Positions 1 to 9,132 of a stretch of 64,000 nt of DNA are shown one piece after another. Origin of the DNA: Enterocloster lavalensis. Lineage in GTDB: Bacteria; Bacillota; Clostridia; Lachnospirales; Lachnospiraceae. Location: the NCBI RefSeq assembly GCF_902364025.1, contig NZ_CABJCG010000002.1, positions 310,001 through 374,000 on the forward strand, read 5' to 3'. The translations under genes and the position numbers were made by a program. Under the pieces are notes generated by a model. It was not told where the DNA came from, ran no database searches, and saw only the letters and a program-made list of their open reading frames with translations. How positions within the stretch are numbered: the first letter of the stretch is position 1; every line of letters begins with the position of its first letter.

Positions 1-444
1 TTTCTCCTTCAGGATCTTCTTGGTCAGCACCAGCTGCTCCAGCTCCGTGAGAATGGACTTGAACTCCTTCATGGACACCTGAACGTGGGGCGGGCAGGGC
101 GGGGTGAGCAGATCGTCCCGGAAGGTGCCGCCCAGATACTGGGTGAGCCGGTCAAAGGTTTCCTCAGGCACGATCATATTGATGATCTTGAAGTTGGAGG
201 TCACGTCCATGTAACAGTGCACGTCGTCCGGGCGGATAAAATAGAGGGCTCCCGGAGACAATGGCTCGGAAGTGGAGTTGATCAGGTGGGTGCCGTAGCC
301 CTGGGCTACGATAAACAGTTCATAGTAGCTGTGGCAGTGGATCTTTACCAGCTGCCGCCGGTCCGTGATGAAGCTGGCGTAACCGTGGCTGGGGGAGCTC
401 AAGATCCGGTTGGCGGTCAGGCGGGGGATATTTTTCATCTTCAT
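1..444 (-). CDS. AraC-family transcriptional regulator, N-terminal part (cut by window edge)
   Basis: 148 codons of an open frame that leaves the window at position 1. The start ATG at 444-442 follows AAGGAG at good spacing. The peptide begins MKMKNIPRLTANRILSS and has the cupin-like sensor pattern of AraC regulators: KIHCHSYYELFIVAQG, then LSPGALYFIRPDDVHCY. The C-terminal double helix-turn-helix DNA-binding part would lie outside the window, so the family call rests on the sensor half only. It diverges from the glycyl radical enzyme operon and probably controls it in response to a sugar (inference from position). Confidence 0.75.
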   Translation of the reverse strand, partial: MKMKNIPRLTANRILSSPSHGYASFITDRRQLVKIHCHSYYELFIVAQGYGTHLINSTSEPLSPGALYFIRPDDVHCYMDVTSNFKIINMIVPEETFDRLTQYLGGTFRDDLLTPPCPPHVQVSMKEFKSILTELEQLVLTKKILKEK

Positions 445-470
445 TGATCTCCTTGTGCGTGATTAATATC

Positions 471-499
471 AATATACAACAAATAAAATATCATTTCAA
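471..499 (-). promoter_or_regulatory. Promoter of the AraC-type regulator
   Basis: On the minus strand TTGAAA (499-494) is followed after 17 bp by TATATT (476-471). This is close to the housekeeping sigma consensus and lies about 27 bp before the start codon. Predicted transcription start is near 464. Confidence 0.6.
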
Positions 500-553
500 G
501 ACAAGATAAGCCCACATATATGTGATAATATCTAGTTGAATCAAGAAAAAGTT

Positions 554-601
554 GTACAAAATGCGCAGAAAAAACCGGTTTTGGCGAACTGAGTACAAAA
601 T
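554..601. promoter_or_regulatory. Direct repeat plus palindrome upstream of the glycyl radical operon
   Basis: GTACAAAAT occurs at 554-562 and again at 593-601, a 39-bp offset. Between them is the perfect 12-bp palindrome AAAACCGGTTTT (571-582). AraC-family proteins usually bind direct repeats upstream of the promoter they activate, so this is a plausible operator pair for the divergent regulator. The promoter of the operon itself is not clear; an AT-rich -10-like ATAATA lies near 611-616. Confidence 0.4.
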
Positions 602-633
602 AGCTATGTCATAATATGGGAAAGAAGGAAACT

Positions 634-2895
634 ATGAACCATTTCAAAGTGAAAAACCCGCGAACGGACCTGTCTTTTGAGATTGCCTTCACAAAAGCCT
701 ACCGCGACGCCGTAAAGCGGTACACCCATCCGGCGCAGATCGAACTGGCGTGCCTGCGGGCCCAGTACCCGGCCATCCTCCATCCGATCCAGGATGAGGA
801 CCTGTTGGCCGGAAGGGTGGAGGCCGGGCTGGTGGGACTTGGCATCCAGGGGCAGACCGGCGGGTACGGCTACTATATCGACGAACCGCGGGTGACGGAG
901 GCGCTGGAGTTCGGCGAGGGGAACGCAAAATACCGGGAGGATCTCCACGACCTGCTGATTTTCTGGAAAACCAACAGCAGCAACAATAAGGTCTTAAGGA
1001 ACACCCCGGACTCCATCAAAAATATCCTCTTTTCCGATAACTGGAAACAGACCCCCCTTCCCGCCTCGCCCATTATCCGCATGGCGGGGGCGTACCTGGA
1101 CTTTGACAAGCTGATCCGCCTGGGACTCCCCGGTATGAGGGCGGAGGTAACGGTTTACCGGGAGAAGGCGGAGCAGGAAGGCGGGGACGCGGTGCTCTAC
1201 CAGTGTATGGACGGCTCCCTGGAGCTCATGGGGCAGGTGTGCCTCTGGTACCGGGATCAGGCCCTGGAGCTCTTAGCCCAGGCCGCAGATGAGAAGCGAA
1301 AAGGGGAGCTGCGCCGCATGGCCCAGGCCCTGGAAGCCATCACAGAGCGCGCCCCCGGCTCCATGATGGAGGCGCTGCAGCTGGTGTGGATTTACGGCAT
1401 CATGGCCCCGCTGCTCCAGTTCGGGCGCATGGACGTTTACCTGGGAGACTGGTACGCCCACGACATCGACAACGGGGTGCTGACCGAGGAGGAGGCCCTG
1501 GCGCTGCTCCAGAGCTATTTCCGGCAGATCGACAGCCTGGACAGCGAGACAGACTGCCGCGTGATCGTGGGGGGCTACGGAAGGCGCAACCCTGAGAACG
1601 CGGACAGGCTGTGTATGACGGCTCTGGAAGCCTGCCGCACGGTGCGGGAGATTCTACCTCAGTTCACCCTGCGGTTCAACCGGGAAACGCCGGAGTGCGT
1701 CTGGGACGCGGCCATGCGCTGCATCGAGGAGGGACGCACTTACCCGCTGCTCTACAACGACGACGTGCTGGTGCCCGGCCTGATGAACGCCTTCCATGTG
1801 AGCCGGGAGCGGGCGGAGACATACGTGCCCCTGGGCTGCGGGGAGATGGAGTTCGACCACTACAGTTTCGGAACGCCAAGCGGTTCCCTGAACACGTTAA
1901 AGATTCTGGAGCTGGCGGTCCGGGGCGGCTATGAGCCCATTATGGACTGGCATCTGGGAAAGCAGTTGAAGCCCATCACGCAGTGCCGGACATTTGAGGA
2001 GTTTTTCCAGGTTTATAAAGAAAACCTGCGGTACTATATTGAGGCCCAGGCCATTTTTGAAAAATACGAGTATGAGATTACGGGGAAAATGCACAGCTTT
2101 ATGTACGTGTCCATGCTCTACGACGGCGTGCTGGAGAGCGGCAAGGCGATATTCGACGGCGGCTGCCGGTATCTGGCCGGGACGCTGGAGCTCTACGGCG
2201 TGGTCAACGCGGTGAACAGCCTGGCGGCGGTGAAAAAACTGGTGTACGAGGATGGAACCGTCAGCGCCGGGGACCTGCTGCAGGCCATGAACGACAACTT
2301 CACCGGCTGGGAGGCCCTGCGCAGGCAGCTGCTGGACGTGCCCAAGTACGGAAACGATAACGACTATGTGGATCAAATCTTCGTGGAGCTTCACGACTGG
2401 CTCTGCGAGATCATCAGCAGCCAGGCGGAAAAGGTGGGCCTAAAGAGCTATCTGGCGGTGAACATCAACAACGCACAGAACACCACCCTGGGGCGCTGGG
2501 TGGGGGCCACGCCGGACGGCAGAAAGGCCGGGATGCCCATGGCAAATGCCAACAACCCCTCCTCTGGAACGGATAAAAACGGTCTCACTGCCATGCTCAA
2601 TTCCATTTTGAAGCCCCGGCACGACAATCACGCGGGTATGGTGCAGAACCTGAGATTGTCCCGGGAGACCTTTGAACAGAACCGGGAGAAGGTGAAGGGG
2701 CTGATCCGAAACTATTTTGACCGGGGAGGAGCGCACCTGATGATTACCGTGGTAGGGAAAGAGGACCTGAAAAAGGCCATGGAGCACCCGGAGGACTACC
2801 AGGACCTGATCGTGCGGGTGGGCGGCCTCAGCGCAAGGTACGTGCAGCTGAAAAAGGACGTACAACAGGAGATTTATGACCGTGCAACCTATTGA
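634..2895 (+). CDS. Glycyl radical enzyme of the PFL/diol-dehydratase superfamily, substrate unknown
   Basis: 753 residues, usual size for the family. The start at 634 is preferred over an in-frame ATG at 616 because AAGAAGGAA precedes it. The active-site loop VPLGCGEMEF has Cys402 and Glu404 in the Cys-x-Glu arrangement seen in glycyl radical eliminases (diol and hydroxyproline dehydratases, choline lyase) and not the Cys-Cys pair of pyruvate formate-lyase. The radical loop RVGGLSARYVQL near the C-terminus puts the radical Gly at 731. The activase gene overlaps its end by 20 nt. The operon also encodes sugar uptake and a glycosidase, so the substrate may be a polyol, a deoxysugar or another glycan-derived compound. 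Cytoplasmic and oxygen-sensitive by family. Confidence 0.88.
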   Translation: MNHFKVKNPRTDLSFEIAFTKAYRDAVKRYTHPAQIELACLRAQYPAILHPIQDEDLLAGRVEAGLVGLGIQGQTGGYGYYIDEPRVTEALEFGEGNAKYREDLHDLLIFWKTNSSNNKVLRNTPDSIKNILFSDNWKQTPLPASPIIRMAGAYLDFDKLIRLGLPGMRAEVTVYREKAEQEGGDAVLYQCMDGSLELMGQVCLWYRDQALELLAQAADEKRKGELRRMAQALEAITERAPGSMMEALQLVWIYGIMAPLLQFGRMDVYLGDWYAHDIDNGVLTEEEALALLQSYFRQIDSLDSETDCRVIVGGYGRRNPENADRLCMTALEACRTVREILPQFTLRFNRETPECVWDAAMRCIEEGRTYPLLYNDDVLVPGLMNAFHVSRERAETYVPLGCGEMEFDHYSFGTPSGSLNTLKILELAVRGGYEPIMDWHLGKQLKPITQCRTFEEFFQVYKENLRYYIEAQAIFEKYEYEITGKMHSFMYVSMLYDGVLESGKAIFDGGCRYLAGTLELYGVVNAVNSLAAVKKLVYEDGTVSAGDLLQAMNDNFTGWEALRRQLLDVPKYGNDNDYVDQIFVELHDWLCEIISSQAEKVGLKSYLAVNINNAQNTTLGRWVGATPDGRKAGMPMANANNPSSGTDKNGLTAMLNSILKPRHDNHAGMVQNLRLSRETFEQNREKVKGLIRNYFDRGGAHLMITVVGKEDLKKAMEHPEDYQDLIVRVGGLSARYVQLKKDVQQEIYDRATY

Positions 2896-3841
2896 TCAGC
2901 ACAATTATAATAAGGAAATAAAAGGAATTCTCTTTGATATCCAGCGTTTTTCCGTAAACGACGGGCCGGGGATCAGGACCAACCTGTTTTTTAAGGGCTG
3001 TCCCCTGCGCTGTAAGTGGTGCCACAACCCGGAGTCCTACCGGCCGGGGAGGCAGCTCTCCTTCCAGCCCTCGGCCTGCACCGGCTGTATGGCCTGCGTT
3101 TTGGCCTGTACCCGAGGCGTCAATCAGGCGGTGAGAGAGGGCGGGCGGGAACTTCTGGCCGTGGATTACAGCCGCTGCGCCGCCTGCGGGGAGTGCCTGA
3201 AGGTCTGCTGCTACGACGCGCGCTCCATCATCGGGAGGGAGTACACGGCGCGGGAGCTGAACGAGCAGATTCTGGTGGACCGGGCTTATTACCAGGTGAA
3301 GGACGAGGAGGGAAATACCGGCGGCGTGACGCTGACCGGCGGGGAGCCCATGAGCCAGTTTCCCTTTGTGGAGCGGCTTTTGGACGAGCTGGACGGAATC
3401 CATGTGTGTATGGAGACGAGCGGTTTCGCCCCGGAAGAGCAGTTCGCCCGTCTGCTGGGAAAGGTGGATCTGTTTCTCTTTGACTACAAGGCCACCGATC
3501 CAGAGAAGCACCGGGAATTCTGCGGCGTGGACAACCGGCTGATTCAGAGCAATCTGAAATTTCTCTGTGATCACGGGGCGGATATTATCCTGCGCCTGCC
3601 GTTGATTGCAGGGCTTAACGACGACGAGGCGCATTTTAAGGTCGTGGCTGGGCTGGTGGAGCGGTATCCCAATATCCGGCGGGCGGAGATTATGGCCTAC
3701 CACAATCTGGGCGTCTCCAAGGCGGATCAGATCGGGATGGCCGGGGAGCTGTGGGATCAGGAAAATACCTCGGCAAAGCAAAAGGAAGTATGGCTCAGGC
3801 GGTTTAAAGACCTGGGCCTCACAAAAATAAAAATTGGATAA
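2876..3841 (+). CDS. Glycyl radical enzyme activating protein (radical SAM)
   Basis: 321 residues. It makes the glycyl radical on the upstream enzyme using S-adenosylmethionine. The radical SAM motif is Cys42-x3-Cys46-x2-Cys49 (GCPLRCKWCHNPE), preceded by FDIQRFSVNDGPGIRT. Two ferredoxin-like Cys clusters follow (CTGCMACVLAC and CAACGECLKVC), as in activases of dehydratase-type enzymes but not in the shorter PflA. GGVTLTGGEP is the GGE motif that binds SAM. The start at 2876 lies inside the upstream gene with AGGAG 5 nt before it, implying translational coupling. The pair is almost certainly enzyme and cognate activase. Confidence 0.93.
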   Translation: MTVQPIDQHNYNKEIKGILFDIQRFSVNDGPGIRTNLFFKGCPLRCKWCHNPESYRPGRQLSFQPSACTGCMACVLACTRGVNQAVREGGRELLAVDYSRCAACGECLKVCCYDARSIIGREYTARELNEQILVDRAYYQVKDEEGNTGGVTLTGGEPMSQFPFVERLLDELDGIHVCMETSGFAPEEQFARLLGKVDLFLFDYKATDPEKHREFCGVDNRLIQSNLKFLCDHGADIILRLPLIAGLNDDEAHFKVVAGLVERYPNIRRAEIMAYHNLGVSKADQIGMAGELWDQENTSAKQKEVWLRRFKDLGLTKIKIG

Positions 3842-3855
3842 TGGAGGGTTACAAA

Positions 3856-5184
3856 ATGAAAAAAAGATGGATGGCGGCAATCATGGCGGCGATGATGGCT
3901 TGCAGCGCGTGCTCAGGCGGAAGTTCGGGCGGGGGAAGTACGGCCGCGCCCCAGCCGGAGGCGAAAACCGAGGCTAAGGACACTGCGGCGGCGGAGACGG
4001 AGGCCCCGGCGCAAGCGGCGGAGGGCAGCGACCTGCTGGTGTCCGTGTGGGCCGGACCCCATGCGGATCTTCAGAAAACGGTTATCAGCGAGGGCTATAC
4101 AACCAACCCGGTGACAGTGGACGACGTGGACTACGGCAACCTGAAGCAGAAACAGCTGACCTCCTTCCAGGCCGCTTCCGGTTCCGGCAACTACGACGTG
4201 GTCTGGGTCAACAGCCAGTGGATGAAGGAATACGTGGACAATGGATACATTATTCCTATGGACGAATTTATCCAGGAAGCCGGGATCGATATGAGCATCT
4301 ATTCCAAGGGCCTGCTGGACGGCTGCACCTTTGACGGCAAGGTTTACGGGTTCCCCACCTTTGCCCAGACCCTGATTCTGGCCTACGATTCCGAGGCGTT
4401 TGAGCAGGAGGGCCTGCAGGCACCTACCAACGTGGAGGAACTGATCGAAGTCGCCGCGCATTTCAAGGCCAAGGGCAGCGGCATCGCCGTTCCCGCCAAG
4501 CAGGGCAACGCTTCCACCACCCTGTTCTCCCAGCTTCTGTTCTCCGACGGCGGTGACTACGTGACAGCGGACGGAAAGCTGGATCTGACCAGCGACGCGG
4601 CGGTTTACGCGGCGGACGTCTATGACCGCCTGGTACAGAACTCCGTGGACGGCTGTCTGGCCTGGCACCACGACGAGGTGGCGGAGGCGGTCCGCATGAA
4701 GGAAGCGCCCATCGGAATCATGATGAGCGGACTGGCCAACCAGAACGCCGACCCGGAGAAATCCCTGATCGTGGACACCGTGAAATATGCGCCGTTGGCC
4801 GGAAAGAGCGGAAACGCCGCCGCCAGCAACACCTTCTGGGTGTGGGCCGTGGCCAAGAACGCCACTGATCCCAAGGAGGCCTTTGACTTCTGTTCCTGGA
4901 TGGCGAGCTACGACACCGAGAAGAAGCAGACTCTGGCGGACCAGCAGATCAGCGCCATCGACACGCTGGCGACCGACCCCGAGGTGCTGGCTGCGACCCC
5001 GTACCTGCCGGTTGTGATGGAGGAGCTTTCCAACGGCAAAATGGACCCGGTGACCACCAGCTGGGGAACGGTGAAGGAAGCCATGATGGTGTCCTTGTCC
5101 GAGATCGCCTCCACGGATGCCGATCCCAGGGCCGTGATGGAGACCTTGCAGGAGCAGTTAAAGGATGTTGACCTGAGTAAGTAA
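3856..5184 (+). CDS. Sugar ABC transporter substrate-binding lipoprotein (family 1)
   Basis: 442 residues. The start at 3856 follows GGAGG at 7 nt; an ATG at 3841 overlaps the activase stop and would add five residues before the signal peptide. The N-terminus MKKRWMAAIMAAMMACSAC has a short lipoprotein signal with Cys16 or Cys19 as lipidated residue, then a Gly/Ser and Ala/Glu-rich linker. The body has the fold pattern of extracellular sugar receptors (YDVVWVNSQWMKEYVDNGYIIPMD, DGKVYGFPTFAQTLILAYDSEAF). It delivers the sugar to the two permeases encoded next. Confidence 0.88.
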   Translation: MKKRWMAAIMAAMMACSACSGGSSGGGSTAAPQPEAKTEAKDTAAAETEAPAQAAEGSDLLVSVWAGPHADLQKTVISEGYTTNPVTVDDVDYGNLKQKQLTSFQAASGSGNYDVVWVNSQWMKEYVDNGYIIPMDEFIQEAGIDMSIYSKGLLDGCTFDGKVYGFPTFAQTLILAYDSEAFEQEGLQAPTNVEELIEVAAHFKAKGSGIAVPAKQGNASTTLFSQLLFSDGGDYVTADGKLDLTSDAAVYAADVYDRLVQNSVDGCLAWHHDEVAEAVRMKEAPIGIMMSGLANQNADPEKSLIVDTVKYAPLAGKSGNAAASNTFWVWAVAKNATDPKEAFDFCSWMASYDTEKKQTLADQQISAIDTLATDPEVLAATPYLPVVMEELSNGKMDPVTTSWGTVKEAMMVSLSEIASTDADPRAVMETLQEQLKDVDLSK

Positions 5185-5205
5185 GGAAATATTGAGAGGT
5201 AGCGT

Positions 5206-6111
5206 ATGAAAAAACAAGTGAGATTCTCGTTGGAAAAGGGAGATTTACTGCCGACTCTGCTGATGCTGCCGGCGCTGATTATGATCGTGTTCGTGATGAT
5301 CGTGCCGCTCATTTACGGGCTCTCCCTCAGCTTCTTCGAGGTGGGCTTCGGCGAGACCAACTTTAAGGAGAATTTTGTGGGCGCGTCCAACTATCTGCGT
5401 TTTTTTCAGGACGCGACGGCGAAAAAGGCTGTTTTTAATACGCTCCTCTTCTCGCTGGGGGCCACGGCGGGGGATCTGTTTTTCGGCACCCTGGGGGCGG
5501 CGCTGCTGTTAAAGGTAAGCGAACGCCTGGGAAAGGTTCTCCGCCCCATCGTCACCGTGCCCCTGCTGGTCTCGCCCATTATTGTGGGCCTGATCTGGCG
5601 CTATATCTACGATGTGAAAGGGATTCTCTACTGGTTTCTGGGCCTGTTCGGGCTGGGAATTGGCGATTTTCCGGGGGTGACCGGAGCCTCCACGGCGCTT
5701 TTGTGCACCATTATCGCCCACTGGTGGCAGGTGGTTCCTTTTGTGATCATTGTGATGACCGCCGGTCTGCTGTCCATACCCGAGGAATACTATGAGGCCG
5801 CCTATGTGGACGGAGCCGGGGAATTCCGCAGCTTTGTGGAAATCTCCTTCCCGCTGCTGCGGGACGTCTACATGGTGGTGCTGCTGATCAGCGGCGTGGA
5901 CACGTTGAAGGTGTTCGATATTATCTACTCCCTGACCGGAGGCGGGCCCAATAATTCCACCGTGTCCATGAGCATCTACGCGTACAGCCAGGCCTTTGAA
6001 CAGTCGAACCTGAGCTACGCCATGGCCCTGTCCTTTATCGCGATGGTGGTGACTTTTCTGGTATTCGGCATACCGTTTATCCGGCACAATCTGAAAAAGT
6101 ACAAAGAGTAG
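5206..6111 (+). CDS. Sugar ABC transporter permease, MalF-type
   Basis: 301 residues with about six membrane segments, the first being LLPTLLMLPALIMIVFVMIVPLIYG. The cytoplasmic EAA loop that contacts the ATPase is EYYEAAYVDGAGEFRSFVEISFPLL. It is 21 nt behind the receptor gene and forms the membrane channel with the next gene product. Confident as a CUT1-type permease; the transported sugar cannot be told from sequence. Confidence 0.92.
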   Translation: MKKQVRFSLEKGDLLPTLLMLPALIMIVFVMIVPLIYGLSLSFFEVGFGETNFKENFVGASNYLRFFQDATAKKAVFNTLLFSLGATAGDLFFGTLGAALLLKVSERLGKVLRPIVTVPLLVSPIIVGLIWRYIYDVKGILYWFLGLFGLGIGDFPGVTGASTALLCTIIAHWWQVVPFVIIVMTAGLLSIPEEYYEAAYVDGAGEFRSFVEISFPLLRDVYMVVLLISGVDTLKVFDIIYSLTGGGPNNSTVSMSIYAYSQAFEQSNLSYAMALSFIAMVVTFLVFGIPFIRHNLKKYKE

Positions 6112-6125
6112 GCGGGGAGGACAAT

Positions 6126-6956
6126 ATGAGATACAAGAAAAAATGGTATAAAAAAGTTCTGCTGTTCCTGTTTTTCGCCGCCGCCCTGATCTGGACCCTG
6201 GTGCCGGTGTACATCGTGATCTCCAACTCCTTCCGGCGCACCCTGGACATGAAAATCATGCCGCCGAAGCTGTTGTTCACACCCATTCTCAGCCACTATG
6301 AGAAAATACTGACGTTGGATAATTTTTCCAAATATTTCCGTAACTCCGCGGTGATCGCGGTATCGGTGACCGCGCTCACGATCCTGTTGGGCACGCTGGC
6401 CGCTTACGGGATGAAGCTTTTTAAGTCCCGTCTGGGGCAGCACCTGTCAAACGTACTGCTGTTGGGCAAAATGGTGCCCGCCATCACCATCCTGATCCCG
6501 CTGTTTATGATGATGAACCGTCTGAAGCTGACCGGCACCTTCGCCGCGCCGATTCTGGCCCACAGCTGTATGAGCCTGCCCTTTGTGACCTGGCTCATGG
6601 CCAGCTTTATCCGGGATATTCCCACCGAGCTCCTGGAGTCGGCCAGCGTGATGGGGTGCAGTCGGATGAAGGCGTTCTGGCTGATCATCGTGCCGCTGTT
6701 AAAACCGGCCGTGGCCTCGGCGACGATCCTGGTGATGCAGACGTCCTGGAACGAGCTGGTATTTTCCCTCCAGCTCACCAACTTAAAGACCTATCCCCTG
6801 ACCGTGGGCGTGGCCCGGTATGTGGGCGCGGTGTCCGTGGACTGGGGAAAATGCAGCGCTGCCGCGGCCATCACCATGGTGCCCATCATCATCGTGGGAT
6901 TCGCGATGCAGAAGTACCTGGTCAGCGGTATGACCGCCGGGGCGGTGAAAGGGTAG
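6126..6956 (+). CDS. Sugar ABC transporter permease, MalG-type
   Basis: 276 residues, six predicted membrane segments, EAA loop ELLESASVMGCSRMKAFWLIIVPLL. GGGGAGGA-like ribosome site just before the ATG. It ends the transporter block: no ATP-binding gene follows in the operon, so the permeases probably use a shared multi-sugar ATPase (MsmK type) encoded elsewhere, as is common in Firmicutes. Confidence 0.92.
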   Translation: MRYKKKWYKKVLLFLFFAAALIWTLVPVYIVISNSFRRTLDMKIMPPKLLFTPILSHYEKILTLDNFSKYFRNSAVIAVSVTALTILLGTLAAYGMKLFKSRLGQHLSNVLLLGKMVPAITILIPLFMMMNRLKLTGTFAAPILAHSCMSLPFVTWLMASFIRDIPTELLESASVMGCSRMKAFWLIIVPLLKPAVASATILVMQTSWNELVFSLQLTNLKTYPLTVGVARYVGAVSVDWGKCSAAAAITMVPIIIVGFAMQKYLVSGMTAGAVKG

Positions 6957-7010
6957 GAGGCGGCGGCCGGACGCGTTTCGGTCTTAGAGAATCGTCAAGG
7001 AGGAACCAAT

Positions 7011-9128
7011 ATGCTGTATGGAGCGCAATATTACCGCCCGCCCTTCCCGGGGCGGGCATGCTGGCGCAGGGACCTGGCCCACATGAAGGAGTTGGGGTTC
7101 AACTGCGTGAAACACTGGGCGGTCTGGAACTGGATCGAGCGGGAACCGGGCTGCTTTGACTTTTCAGAGCTGGACGAGCTGGTGGCACTCTCCAGGGAAT
7201 ACGGCCTTCAGGTGATCATCAACACGGTGCCCGAGGGGGCTCCCTACTGGACCTATGAGGGAAATGAGGAGGATTTGTACCGCACGGCCGACGGGCAGCG
7301 GGTGGCTTACGGAGGACCGGCCAACCTGCCCAGCGGCGGCTGGCCGGGACTTTGTATGGACAAACCGGAGTTTGCGGCGCTCGTGGCGGCGTTTATCGAG
7401 GAGACGGCCCGCCACTTCGCGGACGAACCGGCGGTGATCGCCATCGACGTCTGGAACGAACCTCATCTGGAACCGATGTACGATTACCGAAGCAATATGC
7501 TGTGTTACTGCCGCCACTCCCGGGAGGCGTTCAGAACGTGGCTTAAGGGGAAATACCCGTCGCTGGACGCGTTGAACCGGGCCTGGTACCGCACCTACTC
7601 CTCCTGGGAACAGGTGGAACCGCCGCCGCGGTTCGGCACCTGGGCGGATATGCTGGACTGGCGGCGCTTCTGGCTGGACAACCTGGCGGGATGGCTGAAG
7701 CTGAGGGCCGGGGCGGCCAGGAGGGGAGCGCCGGGCAAGGTGGTGCAGACCCATGTGGCCTACAGCGGTATTCTAGGCAACCGGATCGTGGGCGGCCTGG
7801 GAAATGAGCTTGGGGACGAGTTTTTGCTTGCCCGTGAAGTGGACTGGTTCGGGCTTTCCAGCTTCCCCAAATGGCTCATGGGCCCGGATCACGCCTACCG
7901 CCATCTGATTCATAACGAGATGGTGGCGGAGGCGGCCCACGGAAAGCTGTTCTACCAGGTGGAGCTTCAGGGCGGAGCCGGAAAGCCGGGGCTTCTGGGC
8001 GGCGAGGTGCCGGATGCGGGAGATGTAAAAATATGGAACTGGAATACAATCTCCGCAGGGGGGAAGGGAACCGTGTACTGGCAGTACGCGCCGGAACCGG
8101 CCGGGGTGGAGTCCCCGGGCTTCGGCCTCACCGGATTTGCAGGGGAGGACACGCCCCGCAGCCTGGCGGCCTCGGAGTGCGCGGGGCGGTTGAACCTGCC
8201 GGAACTTGACGCCGCCGTCCGGGTTCCGGCTGAGAACGCGGTTTACGCCTCCAGGAGCAGCGATCTTCTGACCTTCGCCTCGGAGCGCAGGGAAGAGATG
8301 TACGCGGGCAGTTTAAGCGGCGTGTTCCGGGCCGCCTACGAGCGGGGGATACCGGTCCGCTTCCTGCACGAGGACTATATCGGAGAGCTGGCAGAGGCAA
8401 CGGTGCGTTTCCTGTACCTGCCCTTGCCGCTGGTGCTCTCTGAGCGGGAGACGGAACATCTGGTCCGATTTGTGGAGCGCGGGGGCACGCTGGTGTCCGA
8501 GGCCTGCCCGGGCCTCTACCGCCCGGACGGACTTTTGGATCAGGAGGGAACGGCGCTTAGACGGCTCTTCGGCCTGGGCCACCGGGAAATTCAGGGGCTG
8601 CCGGACTGGGGTATGGTCACGGCCCGCTGCGAGGACGGCACGGTCTTTGCCGGGAAATGGTACCGGCAGCTGGTGAATCCGGGACAGGACGTCCGGGTGC
8701 TGGCCCGTTTTGAGGACGGGGAGGCCGCCGTGACGGAGCGCCTTCTGGGAAAGGGCCGGGCGGTTTGGATTGGAACCTACCCCTCCTATTACCATGAGCA
8801 CGGGTTTGAGCTGGACGGAGGTAGGAAACGGGACGGCACCCGGGATCTTCTGACCCGCTTTATGAGCCTGGGCGGTTATGGGATCATTGAGAAGGTGGAA
8901 GTGCCGGAGTGTGAGAGCAGTGGGATTTCGCTGGCTCCGGTGGTGCGCCTGCACCGGCTGGAGGGAGAATATCTCTTGACGGTTGTCAACCATCTGGAGC
9001 GCGAGGCCCGGGTGAAGGTGTGGTTTCGGGAGGAGCAGGCGTTTGCGGGCGGACCGGGGAAGTGCCTGGAGCTGACGGTGCCTGCCCGGGACGGAATCTG
9101 CGCGCGGTGGAGCAGTAGCCGGAGGTGA
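7011..9128 (+). CDS. GH42-type beta-galactosidase-like glycoside hydrolase
   Basis: 705 residues, near the usual GH42 length. It starts MLYGAQYYRPP without a signal peptide, so it is cytoplasmic. The TIM barrel carries the acid/base Glu150 in DVWNEPH and the nucleophile Glu318 in YQVELQGG. The middle (about 400-600) fits the trimerisation domain of the family, with a small beta domain at the end. AAGGAGG precedes the start. It likely cleaves the disaccharide or oligosaccharide imported by the ABC system. Galactosidase specificity is the family default and is not shown by the sequence. Confidence 0.88.
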   Translation: MLYGAQYYRPPFPGRACWRRDLAHMKELGFNCVKHWAVWNWIEREPGCFDFSELDELVALSREYGLQVIINTVPEGAPYWTYEGNEEDLYRTADGQRVAYGGPANLPSGGWPGLCMDKPEFAALVAAFIEETARHFADEPAVIAIDVWNEPHLEPMYDYRSNMLCYCRHSREAFRTWLKGKYPSLDALNRAWYRTYSSWEQVEPPPRFGTWADMLDWRRFWLDNLAGWLKLRAGAARRGAPGKVVQTHVAYSGILGNRIVGGLGNELGDEFLLAREVDWFGLSSFPKWLMGPDHAYRHLIHNEMVAEAAHGKLFYQVELQGGAGKPGLLGGEVPDAGDVKIWNWNTISAGGKGTVYWQYAPEPAGVESPGFGLTGFAGEDTPRSLAASECAGRLNLPELDAAVRVPAENAVYASRSSDLLTFASERREEMYAGSLSGVFRAAYERGIPVRFLHEDYIGELAEATVRFLYLPLPLVLSERETEHLVRFVERGGTLVSEACPGLYRPDGLLDQEGTALRRLFGLGHREIQGLPDWGMVTARCEDGTVFAGKWYRQLVNPGQDVRVLARFEDGEAAVTERLLGKGRAVWIGTYPSYYHEHGFELDGGRKRDGTRDLLTRFMSLGGYGIIEKVEVPECESSGISLAPVVRLHRLEGEYLLTVVNHLEREARVKVWFREEQAFAGGPGKCLELTVPARDGICARWSSSRR

Positions 9129-9132
9129 CGGG

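Noticed and set aside
2828..3880. 350-codon minus-strand frame opposite the activase gene
   Set aside because: Antisense to a clear radical SAM gene; low-complexity product without motifs or ribosome site.
6957..7010. Missing ATP-binding gene of the sugar ABC transporter, possibly degraded here
   Set aside because: The 54-bp gap holds only a ribosome site; nothing resembling Walker motifs. A shared ATPase elsewhere is more likely.
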